A program made the position numbers and the translations under genes. DNA of 21,291 bases, taken from positions 1 to 21,291 of the IMG/VR virus record IMGVR_UViG_3300006924_003609. One strand, 5' to 3'. The notes under the pieces were generated by a model. It ran no database searches, was not told the origin of the DNA, and saw nothing but the letters and a program-made list of their open reading frames with translations. The stretch is from a virus. Of the stretch, positions 7,452 to 14,139 are shown one piece after another (the first letter of the stretch is position 1; the number at the start of each line of letters is the position of its first letter).

Positions 7452-8269
7452 TTGATGTAATTGATTGCTGTTACAGCGATGTAATTAACGATTCTGCATA
7501 CTTTGCCGATAAGTTTCTACACGATGGGGTTTTTGGGTTGCGTGGATTACACGCTACCGAAGAAGAACAGTTAAACATTATTGTGGCGTTAGGTGACGAG
7601 ATCGGGTGGGTTCCACGGACTGCTGACTTTGATCGGTCTTGTCTTCGCCGGTATGTTGAAGATCATTCGCACACGTTTGACTATGGAGAGCATACCGGCA
7701 GTGATCTTTCCGTGAATTGGCATTTAGAGCATGTTGAGGCATCATTAGAGAATTCTACAGTGGCAGGGTTCTGGAACATGCTTAAGTTTGATTGTTCGAC
7801 GGATGTGGGGGCGACATACTTTAAAGATAACTCTAAGTTAGTTGAGGACTTGCCCGCAGAGGTGGTAAAGTTCTTACGGAAGTGTGTGGTTTCTGACCAA
7901 GATATTGTGGACAGGAAGGGTCATAGGGCTTCTATCAATTTACGTCACGCAGTTGAGCGCCACCCGTTTAAAGATGCAGAAGTCATTAGAGTCTGTCAGG
8001 GGTATGTGTCTCTAGTTTCTTTTGACGGGCGTGATCCTTCACCTAGTGAGATAGATGAGCTTGAAGCGCATGTTGATACTATTCAAGTAGAAATTATGCG
8101 GGACCTTAAACGTAGACTGACTTGGAATTGGCAAGTGGGGGATATGCTTGTGAGCGATTTGTTTACGATGTCACACGCTGTTTCTGGTGGCTTTAAGCAG
8201 AGTGAGCGAAAGTTTTTAGGCTACTTTTGCAGCCACCCAGCCATTGACAGTGCTTCTCTGTTTCAGTAG
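7448..8269 (+). CDS. TauD/clavaminate-synthase-like oxygenase with HxE iron motif (oxygenase 5)
   Basis: A 273-residue protein of a different 2OG oxygenase branch. The iron-binding motif is His92-x-Glu94 (WHLEHVE), the distal ligand His243 (MSHAVSGGF) and the 2OG-binding Arg254 (QSERKF). The HxE variant is known from clavaminate synthase, AsnO and VioC, which hydroxylate free amino acids or related small molecules, so this gene may act on a small substrate rather than a protein. The start ATG overlaps the previous stop; the nearest GGAGGG is 16 bases upstream, rather far. Its TAG stop is also the first half of the -10 box of the next gene. Confidence 0.8.
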   Translation: MIDVIDCCYSDVINDSAYFADKFLHDGVFGLRGLHATEEEQLNIIVALGDEIGWVPRTADFDRSCLRRYVEDHSHTFDYGEHTGSDLSVNWHLEHVEASLENSTVAGFWNMLKFDCSTDVGATYFKDNSKLVEDLPAEVVKFLRKCVVSDQDIVDRKGHRASINLRHAVERHPFKDAEVIRVCQGYVSLVSFDGRDPSPSEIDELEAHVDTIQVEIMRDLKRRLTWNWQVGDMLVSDLFTMSHAVSGGFKQSERKFLGYFCSHPAIDSASLFQ

Positions 8270-8272
8270 ACT
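8244..8272 (+). promoter_or_regulatory. Leaderless promoter with consensus -35 for oxygenase 6
   Basis: TTGACA at 8244-8249 (perfect consensus), 17-bp spacer, TAGACT at 8267-8272, six bases, ATG at 8279. The stop codon TAG of the upstream gene is the start of the -10 box. No Shine-Dalgarno sequence precedes the ATG, which supports leaderless translation. Confidence 0.82.
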
Positions 8273-8278
8273 ACGTGT

Positions 8279-9172
8279 ATGTTTGTTTCGTACAATGATC
8301 CCGAGCCAGAAGATTTAGGCGGCGGTGTAGTTGTTTTCCGCAATGCCGTTTCGTGCGAGTGGGAGAAACTTTATGATGAGGTTTCTCTGCTTGTTGACGA
8401 AGAGTATGCCGGAATGTACACAGAGGTCACCAACCCTGAAACGGGCGAGATTGCTTACGAGAACAAAAGTGGATATCTGTTTGGGTTAGACACATACGAG
8501 TCTATGCCCCGCCGTGGTTCTTCTCTTCACCTAAACCCACGAGAAGATGTAAGACACTTGCTACGTGCGCTGGAAGATGCTAAAGACGCTTGTTTACTTA
8601 AGTATTTTACTTGTTACCCTTTGGCGTACAATTGCGTTTGGTGGAAGGTGAAGGGGCATGTGGTGTCCTATGGTGACGGTGTTTATCTAGGATCACACTC
8701 AGATATCAGTGCTGAGTATGTGTACGGAGTTCACCGGACATCGCAGGAGTTAGCTTTACGTAATGTTGTGTCTAATGTGACATATCTAAACTCTTCTGTG
8801 CCTGAGTCAGAGTTGAACGCTAGAAACTTTACAGAAGGTGCCCACAATTTCAACTATTTAAATATCGACCCTATTGTCCCTGAGGCGGGCACGATTATAT
8901 TCTTCCCTTCTAACTATGTGGCGGCTCACGAAGTTTGCCCGGTGGGGAAGGGGCGTAGGATGTCGTATTTGGGTTGGTACTCTCAGGGTACCCCTAATTC
9001 CGCTGTCCGGGAAGACGTTATTGATCCTTTGGTAAATCCTGAAGGGGCTGAATCCAGTACGAATGTGTGGATGCCCACGTTGCGTGAAGATTACCGGGCC
9101 TTTTTAGAAGAGCGTGGCTATGACGAGCGCTCAGAGCAATACAGAACTACTTTGTTAAACTCGGAGGGGTAA
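8279..9172 (+). CDS. Fe(II)/2-oxoglutarate-dependent oxygenase, paralogue family A (oxygenase 6)
   Basis: A 297-residue paralogue of oxygenase 4. The triad is His140-x-Asp142 (GSHSDIS) and His217 (AAHEV); Arg227 (GKGRRMSYL) would bind 2OG. It shares the N-terminal EDLGGGVVVFRNAV, WWKVKGHVVSYGDG and FFPSNYVAAHEV with its relatives. The usual ND-[YF]-x-GG turn of the core is altered to a longer ARNFTEGAHNF segment. It has its own strong leaderless promoter. The stop TAA overlaps the ATG of the next gene by one base. Confidence 0.84.
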   Translation: MFVSYNDPEPEDLGGGVVVFRNAVSCEWEKLYDEVSLLVDEEYAGMYTEVTNPETGEIAYENKSGYLFGLDTYESMPRRGSSLHLNPREDVRHLLRALEDAKDACLLKYFTCYPLAYNCVWWKVKGHVVSYGDGVYLGSHSDISAEYVYGVHRTSQELALRNVVSNVTYLNSSVPESELNARNFTEGAHNFNYLNIDPIVPEAGTIIFFPSNYVAAHEVCPVGKGRRMSYLGWYSQGTPNSAVREDVIDPLVNPEGAESSTNVWMPTLREDYRAFLEERGYDERSEQYRTTLLNSEG

Positions 9173-9939
9173 TGATTCAAGCAGAGCATGTTGGTATGGG
9201 CGTTGTGATTTGCCGCAACGTATTGGAAGTTGATCCTGACTTTTTTGCGAAGTATTGTGGTTGGCTTACGGGTGAGTCGGAGCAGACTTTTAAGTTTGAG
9301 AAAGATCATGCCGTTAATCAGACAGGGTTCAAGTTTAGCCTTGAGGATATCGGGATGGCCCCACAGCGCTTCTTGGAAACTCGTGGGGCTAGCCGTGCAA
9401 CTGAAGTTCCTCAGGAGTACTTAGACTTTGTGGACTCGTGTGAGGATGCACTGTATCGGGCACTTGTAGAGTACTGCACGATCTTCCCGGATGCGGCTAC
9501 AACGGCTTGGTGGCGACCGAAGGGGCATGTGGCGGTGTACGACGCAGGGCAGCACATTGGTCCCCACTGTGACGATCAGGTACCGTTTGAATGGGGTGAA
9601 TCTCCACCTAATCAGGTTTCGATGCACAACAGTACCAGCATTAATCTTTATCTAAACAACTGTGGGACGGATTATACTGGCGGAGAAATTAACTTCCCTC
9701 ATGCAGATTATGCGTTTACGCCGGAAGCTGGGTCGGTCGCTATTTACCCCTCCAGTTATGTCGGAAGGCATGAAGTGTATCCTGTAGAGTCAGGGAGACG
9801 AGTTGCCTTTTTAAGCATGGCCTGCTATGGTGTGGATACCCCGAACAACGAGATTGTCGGGCAAGAAGGCGCTAGGATTTGGATGCCCAATCTGATTGCT
9901 GACAGTCAGGCGGGGTCAACAGAAGGACGCCGTTCGTAG
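9172..9939 (+). CDS. Fe(II)/2-oxoglutarate-dependent oxygenase, paralogue family A (oxygenase 7)
   Basis: A 255-residue paralogue of oxygenases 4 and 6. The triad is His132-x-Asp134 (GPHCDDQ) and His200 (GRHEV); Arg210 (SGRRVAFL) would bind 2OG. Shared landmarks are GMGVVICRNVLEVDPD near the N-terminus, ALVEYCTIFP and WWRPKGHVAVYDAG. The GGAGGGG ribosome-binding site (9163-9169) is only two bases from the ATG, unusually tight. The last 34 bases overlap the 3' end of the convergent minus-strand oxygenase gene, so there is no room for an ordinary terminator. Confidence 0.84.
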   Translation: MIQAEHVGMGVVICRNVLEVDPDFFAKYCGWLTGESEQTFKFEKDHAVNQTGFKFSLEDIGMAPQRFLETRGASRATEVPQEYLDFVDSCEDALYRALVEYCTIFPDAATTAWWRPKGHVAVYDAGQHIGPHCDDQVPFEWGESPPNQVSMHNSTSINLYLNNCGTDYTGGEINFPHADYAFTPEAGSVAIYPSSYVGRHEVYPVESGRRVAFLSMACYGVDTPNNEIVGQEGARIWMPNLIADSQAGSTEGRRS

Positions 9940-10502
9940 ATTGAGAAGTCTACATTTGCGTTCATGTTTGGTTCTGCGGGATCAAAGTTTGCGCCAATTA
10001 CAAGACGTGTCTCCGGTGACTGTTGGCGTTCTGTCCAGTGTAGGACGTAGGACGGAAAAATAACGTACATTCCCGATTGCGGCTGTACGTGTGTGTTTCT
10101 GTGTACTGTGTTACACCAAGTGGCTGATAGGATGAGTTTGGCAGATTTCTCATCGGCTATAGGGTAGTAGACTGCCGACCAGTAGTCTTCGGGGTGAATG
10201 TGAAAGTTGGCGTGGTGAGAGTGAGGTCCGACACTCTTCCCGTGCTGTAAGTTTAGTGCCCACTGGTTCTTCAGAATTAAGTCATTGTTTTCTGCGCCAT
10301 ACTGAACTAGACGAGTCATGCGAGTTAGTAGCTCGTTTATCTCCGGGGTGTCGGGTAACAGAATGTCTTGGTCGTCCCACGGCTCCTCTTCATCGCCACA
10401 GGGTTCACCGTACTGTGTGATTTGATGGGAGATTAACTCGTTGTCGATGTCATCAAGATGTCCTTGGAAGAAGGGGATATTGACTAGTGATTTTTTATCC
10501 AT
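9906..10502 (-). CDS. Putative 2OG-Fe(II) oxygenase, HxH-type (oxygenase 8)
   Basis: A 198-residue protein with the layout of the phage-associated family described by TIGR02466/PF13759: a histidine-rich motif (His94, 96, 97, 101, 103), then HPEDYWSAVYYPI, a strand, GMYVIFPSYVLHW with His155, and TRLVIGANFD with Arg166. His101-x-His103-Pro followed by the SAVYY strand is the best match to the family metal site. It differs from the other oxygenases here in having no HxD. The start has AAAGGA ten bases upstream. It is the last gene of the minus-strand run and overlaps the end of the convergent plus-strand gene. Confidence 0.7.
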   Translation of the reverse strand: MDKKSLVNIPFFQGHLDDIDNELISHQITQYGEPCGDEEEPWDDQDILLPDTPEINELLTRMTRLVQYGAENNDLILKNQWALNLQHGKSVGPHSHHANFHIHPEDYWSAVYYPIADEKSAKLILSATWCNTVHRNTHVQPQSGMYVIFPSYVLHWTERQQSPETRLVIGANFDPAEPNMNANVDFSIYERRPSVDPA

Positions 10503-11337
10503 TACTAAGTTCCTTTCGGGTACCTTTTGAGTTGAACGATCTTAGCACAGGGAGAAGTAAGTCTCCACTGAGTTCATGATTTGTAACATATTCTTCGTAG
10601 TCTACAAAAAAGTCGTGCATCCAGACTTGACCGCTGTAAATGTTACTGCTGTCCTCTACTATGTTGACTCCATATTCCGGGGCAGATGAACCTTGTCCAA
10701 AGTATGATAAGTACGCATAGCGGTTGCCTGCGGTAATTGGGTTGACTTCGTGAGCACAAACAAAGTTTGCGGGAAACAGGAGTACGTCTCCGGCCTTAGG
10801 CGAGTACGTCACGTTGGCGTAGGGGAAAACAATGTCGCCTCCTTCATAGTCGTCGTTCAAGTATGCAATCGCAGCCAAAACGTGTTTGACGCCTAGTTGA
10901 AAGTCTGGCTCGTAGTGGGGCTGGTAGTTGATGTCATTGTCAGCGTGTAGTCCAAGTGCCGATCCCGCCTTGTACGAAAGTACGTGTCCTTTTGTTTTCC
11001 ACCAGAGGCAGGGAACAATCATAGGAAACTCTGTGGCGTACTGTAACAGTGCGTTGTAGACTTCTGTTTCTATGGTTTTAAAATAGCTTTGTTCCCACTC
11101 GTGTTGAAGGTCATTAAAGTTATTTATCCTGACACAGTTTGCTTCAATTTCTTCTGGTGTGAAGCGGTGTCCACTTAAGTTGGTGGCGTGTAGCACATTA
11201 CCGGCGTCGTCATAAATGTATGTGTAGTGTTTCGCTAAGGCTTCGGCTCTTAGGGCCTCAATGGTAGGGAAGATGTTTGAATCAATGGATACTGCGTCTG
11301 CAATCCTGACGATTCCCATTCCTAAGTGCTCAGACAT
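10495..11337 (-). CDS. Fe(II)/2-oxoglutarate-dependent oxygenase, paralogue family A (oxygenase 9)
   Basis: A 280-residue protein, the fourth member of family A but on the opposite strand. The triad is His131-x-Asp133 (GLHADND) and His196 (CAHEV); Arg206 (AGNRYAYL) would bind 2OG. Shared features are GMGIVRIADAVSIDSN at the N-terminus, ALLQYATEFP, WWKTKGHVLSYKAG and SYFGQGS. The core NDDYEGGDIVFPYANVTYSPKAGD is the most canonical of the family. It overlaps both neighbours by eight bases, so the minus-strand run is an operon. The similarity across strands implies duplication followed by inversion or separate insertion. Confidence 0.85.
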   Translation of the reverse strand: MSEHLGMGIVRIADAVSIDSNIFPTIEALRAEALAKHYTYIYDDAGNVLHATNLSGHRFTPEEIEANCVRINNFNDLQHEWEQSYFKTIETEVYNALLQYATEFPMIVPCLWWKTKGHVLSYKAGSALGLHADNDINYQPHYEPDFQLGVKHVLAAIAYLNDDYEGGDIVFPYANVTYSPKAGDVLLFPANFVCAHEVNPITAGNRYAYLSYFGQGSSAPEYGVNIVEDSSNIYSGQVWMHDFFVDYEEYVTNHELSGDLLLPVLRSFNSKGTRKELSNG

Positions 11338-12142
11338 TGCCGTGGTTCATTTCTTTTTGGTGCCTTTCGATAGCGTCGTTTATGGGATAGTATGGCTCAC
11401 CTAATCCGCTGGTTATGTTGGTCTTGGTGTGCATAAACAGAAAGAGATAGGCTTTATTACCTGCTGTTATTTCTGAAACGGCGTGCGTTACGGTACACGG
11501 TAACATCACGATACTTCCGGCTTTAGGGGACAGAAAAAAATCAGCGTGTTTATTGTAGTCCGTGCCTAGTGCGTCTAATTCTTCCGGTGAACGGGCATGG
11601 AAGGAAAGGTCGCCCCCTTCGTAATCATCGTTTAAGTAAAGCAATGCAGTCCAATCCATTGTGTTTATAGGATTTTCAATGTTTTTGTCAATGTGTGCGC
11701 CCATAGCGCCACCAGTTCTGTACTCTCGTAAGCAGTAGTTGCGTGTAATATAGGCGGGCATCGTGTTGCCGGTTATCCCTGCCCAAACATCCAGAGCTTT
11801 AATGTAGTCTGGTTCAATTAAGTTGATTATCTTGTCAGCTAGGTTGTGCGCTTTACTAAAATCTGGAGTTGTTTGTTTCCGGGGCCAGTGTTGATTTTCG
11901 TTTAGGTCCCAGTCGAAATGCTTTGCTCGCCCTCTGTGGCTTTCATGGGTATGCTCTACAATCTGTTTCCAGCCGTCTTCGGTGCGTACTGGACCGCCGT
12001 CGTACCATTCTTCCCACGCTGGGATAACTGGATACAAATCGGCGTTAGTGTCGTGTTCTTCAATTACACGCATAAACTCGGCAGCGTTAGGTAGCGCATC
12101 TTCAATGTAGATAACACCGTAATCAAGTTCATTTACTCTCAT
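11330..12142 (-). CDS. Fe(II)/2-oxoglutarate-dependent oxygenase (oxygenase 10)
   Basis: A 270-residue protein. The triad is His150-x-Asp152 (GAHIDKN) and His220 (VTHAV), with the core LLYLNDDYEGGDLSF. The position expected for the 2OG-binding Arg holds Lys230 (ITAGNKAYL), as in oxygenase 3. An insertion of about 20 residues (HARSPEELDALGTDYNKHAD) splits the core after the GG turn. The start ATG at 12142 has AGGGGAA nine bases upstream and overlaps the previous stop. Substrate unknown. Confidence 0.82.
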   Translation of the reverse strand: MRVNELDYGVIYIEDALPNAAEFMRVIEEHDTNADLYPVIPAWEEWYDGGPVRTEDGWKQIVEHTHESHRGRAKHFDWDLNENQHWPRKQTTPDFSKAHNLADKIINLIEPDYIKALDVWAGITGNTMPAYITRNYCLREYRTGGAMGAHIDKNIENPINTMDWTALLYLNDDYEGGDLSFHARSPEELDALGTDYNKHADFFLSPKAGSIVMLPCTVTHAVSEITAGNKAYLFLFMHTKTNITSGLGEPYYPINDAIERHQKEMNHGNV

Positions 12143-12830
12143 AGAAAAATTCCCCTGCCTCTAACGCAAACGGTGGACGATCCTTATGCCACACGTTAAC
12201 AACTAGCACCTGACGAATTCCTGATAGGACCGGTGTAGTTTCGTGCATTCTCCTGCCTACATCAAACGATACTACTCTGTTAGGCACATATGCAATACGT
12301 TCTCGATCATCCTTAGGAGACAGGTACGCTTCTACTGATTCTTGCTCTAAGATATTGTCAGGGAAGCCCTCAATGCTGGCTTTATGAACTTCTAACATTC
12401 CGCCTTCAGGCGCTTCAGTGAATCCGTACCACACACTTCCCGCAATCGGAGCGTTGAATCTTTTATACTTTGCGTAAAGAAATGTGTCTTCATCGACGTG
12501 GTGTGCGAGGTACTGCGGGGGTACACATGATCTTGTCCAGTACTCAAATCCAATAACGTCGTCTAAACTAAAGTTTCTTATCGCAGGGTTTTCCCAGATA
12601 GCCTGAATTACTTGCTTCTTTAGAGTGTCGGCAGGAGAGTTCCACCAGCCGTCCCAAAACATGTACGGCGCAAAACACGATGACGCTTCGGTGTGGTACA
12701 TCATGCCGTGAGAGTCCCCAATATTATTGCGGTCCTCAAAGGTGTCCATGAGGGGAGGGAAGAAGCTCTCATCTTCTTTGATGGCTTGAATCAAGTCTGG
12801 GTCGGTGAGGAAGTTATCTTGGACGTACAT
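12129..12830 (-). CDS. Fe(II)/2-oxoglutarate-dependent oxygenase (oxygenase 11)
   Basis: A 233-residue protein, first gene of the minus-strand run. The triad is His111-x-Asp113 (AHHVDED) and His196 (RMHETTPVLSG), and Arg206 (SGIRQVLV) is the 2OG ligand. The core differs from the others: VWYGFTEAPEGGMLEVH replaces the usual NDDYxGG turn. The HETxPVLSGxRxVL pattern is typical of plant- and phage-type prolyl hydroxylase relatives. It starts with no Shine-Dalgarno sequence, six bases after a -10 box, so its mRNA is probably leaderless. It is divergent from the thioredoxin gene. Confidence 0.82.
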   Translation of the reverse strand: MYVQDNFLTDPDLIQAIKEDESFFPPLMDTFEDRNNIGDSHGMMYHTEASSCFAPYMFWDGWWNSPADTLKKQVIQAIWENPAIRNFSLDDVIGFEYWTRSCVPPQYLAHHVDEDTFLYAKYKRFNAPIAGSVWYGFTEAPEGGMLEVHKASIEGFPDNILEQESVEAYLSPKDDRERIAYVPNRVVSFDVGRRMHETTPVLSGIRQVLVVNVWHKDRPPFALEAGEFFYESK

Positions 12831-12836
12831 GTCTAT

Positions 12837-12865
12837 ATTTTAGTCAAATATGTGGGTTGGTGCAA
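12837..12865 (-). promoter_or_regulatory. Leaderless promoter for the minus-strand oxygenase operon
   Basis: On the minus strand: TTGCAC (12865-12860), 17-bp spacer, TAAAAT (12842-12837), six bases, ATG at 12830. The -35 box directly abuts the -35 box of the divergent thioredoxin promoter. Confidence 0.72.
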
Positions 12866-12894
12866 TTGCTTGCCTACACAATTTGTGGTAGAGT
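12866..12894 (+). promoter_or_regulatory. Leaderless promoter for thioredoxin
   Basis: TTGCTT (12866-12871), 17-bp spacer, TAGAGT (12889-12894), six bases, ATG at 12901. It is back to back with the promoter of the minus-strand operon with no base between the two -35 boxes, so a protein bound there could affect both. Confidence 0.7.
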
Positions 12895-12900
12895 AGTACC

Positions 12901-13287
12901 ATGAAACGAGACGAAGAATCAGTAAAGCGTGTTGTGGTGGCAGAAGGATTTGCCGTTCCAGTAGACGAGAAGCAGTTTGAGCACATGGTATCCACGTCGG
13001 CAAAGCCGGTGCTTGTAGATTTCTGGGCTGAATGGTGTGGACCGTGTAAGGCTATGGCACCTGTTCTGGATGAGTTTGCCGCAAAGTATGCAGATGAGAT
13101 TCAGGTCATTAAAGTTGAAGCGGAGAAAGCACCGTTGCTCATGGAGCGGTTCGACATTACCAGCATCCCTACTTTGATGGTCTTTGTGGACGGTAAAGCA
13201 GAGTACAGCTTGGTAGGCGGGAGGCCGCTTGGGATGTTAGAGAAAGAACTGGGTGCGTACATCTGGGTGGAGACAAAGGACGCCTGA
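12901..13287 (+). CDS. Thioredoxin
   Basis: A 128-residue thioredoxin with the active site Trp45-Cys46-Gly-Pro-Cys49 and the cis-proline at Pro90 (SIPTLMVF). The FWAEWCGPCKAMAPVL motif is canonical. An N-terminal extension of about 20 charged residues precedes the fold and is not a signal peptide, so the protein is cytoplasmic. It would reduce disulfides in phage or host proteins. In this setting it may keep Fe(II) oxygenases or the peroxidase-like protein reduced, but that link is only by proximity. One KVEAEKAP segment replaces the usual KVNVDENP. Expressed from a leaderless promoter. Confidence 0.93.
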   Translation: MKRDEESVKRVVVAEGFAVPVDEKQFEHMVSTSAKPVLVDFWAEWCGPCKAMAPVLDEFAAKYADEIQVIKVEAEKAPLLMERFDITSIPTLMVFVDGKAEYSLVGGRPLGMLEKELGAYIWVETKDA

Positions 13288-13454
13288 TGCCTGACCTGTG
13301 GGATGATCTGCCGCCTGAGATGATGGGAGACCGCCCCCCGGCTGACTGCTTGTCTAAAGAGGTAGTGGCTCCTGCTGAGGTTAAGAAAAAAGAGCGTGGC
13401 GAGGATGCCGAGGGAAAGCTGCGACAAGTTTTTGGATCACCTGAAGTTAAGTAA
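13287..13454 (+). CDS. Small hypothetical protein, 55 aa
   Basis: A 55-residue open frame starting at an ATG that overlaps the thioredoxin stop by one base (TGATG), with AAAGGA seven bases upstream. It begins MPDLWDDLPPEMMGD and continues into a Lys/Glu-rich C-terminal half. It is highly charged and probably disordered. Nothing identifies its function. Translational coupling to thioredoxin and the good ribosome-binding site support it as a real gene. Confidence 0.6.
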   Translation: MPDLWDDLPPEMMGDRPPADCLSKEVVAPAEVKKKERGEDAEGKLRQVFGSPEVK

Positions 13455-13478
13455 GGTGTTGATTTAAAAAGTTTGGTC

Positions 13479-13507
13479 TTGACAGACTGCGCCGAGGCTA
13501 CTATACT
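13479..13507 (+). promoter_or_regulatory. Strong sigma70-type promoter
   Basis: TTGACA (13479-13484), 17-bp spacer and TATACT (13502-13507), the strongest promoter match in the window. It is followed by a leader of about 30 bases with AAAGGAG at 13532-13538. Unlike the leaderless promoters, this gene has a Shine-Dalgarno site. Confidence 0.82.
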
Positions 13508-13544
13508 AGCCAGTATCAACAACGACAAACAAAAGGAGATCAAG

Positions 13545-13829
13545 TTGATTACTAAGAAGGCAATTATTCAGGCAGCAACCGAGGTGGCGGATCGTTCCCC
13601 GTCTTCCCGGAATCGTTCATCGAAGATGGTGACTTATCGTCATCCTCGTGGCCTGATTGGCAACACTCTTCACACTGCCGGTCTTTCACCCCGTGAGATC
13701 AAGTCTCTTCAGGGTAGCCGGAAGTACGACCGTTTCTTGAATCCTGCGGCTACCGCTTGGGTTCGTGAGGCGAACACTCGTGCGAACAAGGGTATGGCGT
13801 GGGGCGAGGTGGTCTCGTCCGTTCGCTGA
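13545..13829 (+). CDS. Small basic protein, 94 aa, unknown
   Basis: The best start is the TTG at 13545, six bases after AAAGGAG. A longer in-frame start at 13473 lies upstream of the -35 box and could not be on this transcript. The protein is strongly basic (many Arg/Lys), with Ser/Arg-rich SPSSRNRSSK near residues 18-27 and LNPAATAWVREANTRANKGMAWGEV near the C-terminus. High charge and a strong dedicated promoter suggest an abundant nucleic-acid-binding or virion-associated protein, but no family was recognised. A hairpin follows the stop. Confidence 0.7.
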   Translation: MITKKAIIQAATEVADRSPSSRNRSSKMVTYRHPRGLIGNTLHTAGLSPREIKSLQGSRKYDRFLNPAATAWVREANTRANKGMAWGEVVSSVR

Positions 13830-13835
13830 TCCTTC

Positions 13836-13855
13836 CGTCGTCTGAGCGACGTTTA
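13836..13855 (+). terminator. Possible weak terminator
   Basis: Stem CGTCG (13836-13840) and CGACG (13847-13851) with a six-base loop, followed by TTTAAAT. The short stem and broken T-run make it a weak candidate; transcripts may read through into the structured region beyond. Confidence 0.4.
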
Positions 13856-13857
13856 AA

Positions 13858-14066
13858 TAGAACTTAAGCTCAGAGCGTTCCCCACTCTAGGGTGGGGAGG
13901 TGGCGTTGAGGCGTGTGAATGGCATTTCACAGCGTAAGACTTTGCCAGTCTTTTCTCTGAAGGCTGTACGGCTTAGCATGTATCTGTTGTATTCGTACAA
14001 ATACAACGGCTGGGGAGTTACCAGTCCTCTAGAGGTGTAAGGGGTCGCACCCCAACTGGCTACCAC
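13858..14066 (+). ncRNA. Candidate structured RNA in the gene-free stretch
   Basis: The 300-base gap before the lysozyme-like gene holds a run of self-complementary stems: CCCCAC/GTGGGG (13880-13897), GTGAA/TTCAC (13915-13930), AAGACT/AGTCTT (13936-13952), GTTGTATT/AATACAAC (13986-14007). A small multibranch follows, where CCAGT (14021-14025) pairs ACTGG (14055-14059) around CCTCTAGAGG (14026-14035) and GGGGT/ACCCC (14041-14053). No open frame of note covers it. It could be a small RNA made from the strong promoter upstream, or a processed leader. It is not a tRNA or recognisable tmRNA. Strand is assumed from the flanking genes. Confidence 0.4.
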
Positions 14067-14079
14067 AACACCACAAAAA

Positions 14080-14088
14080 TGGTATAAT
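14080..14088 (+). promoter_or_regulatory. Extended -10 promoter for the lysozyme-like gene
   Basis: TGGTATAAT is a perfect extended -10 (TGn-TATAAT). There is no -35 box at the expected distance, which an extended -10 can compensate for. It is about 50 bases upstream of the start codon. Confidence 0.65.
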
Positions 14089-14139
14089 ATTCTAAGTTAG
14101 TTCTTTAATCAACCAGATACGGACGACGAGGTGTTAACA

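Noticed and set aside
13473-13544. Upstream start for the basic 94-aa protein
   Set aside because: It precedes the -35 box of the gene's promoter; the TTG at 13545 has AAAGGAG at the right distance.
13858-14066. tmRNA or third tRNA
   Set aside because: No T-loop GTTCRANNC, no acceptor pairing and no tag-coding frame were found.
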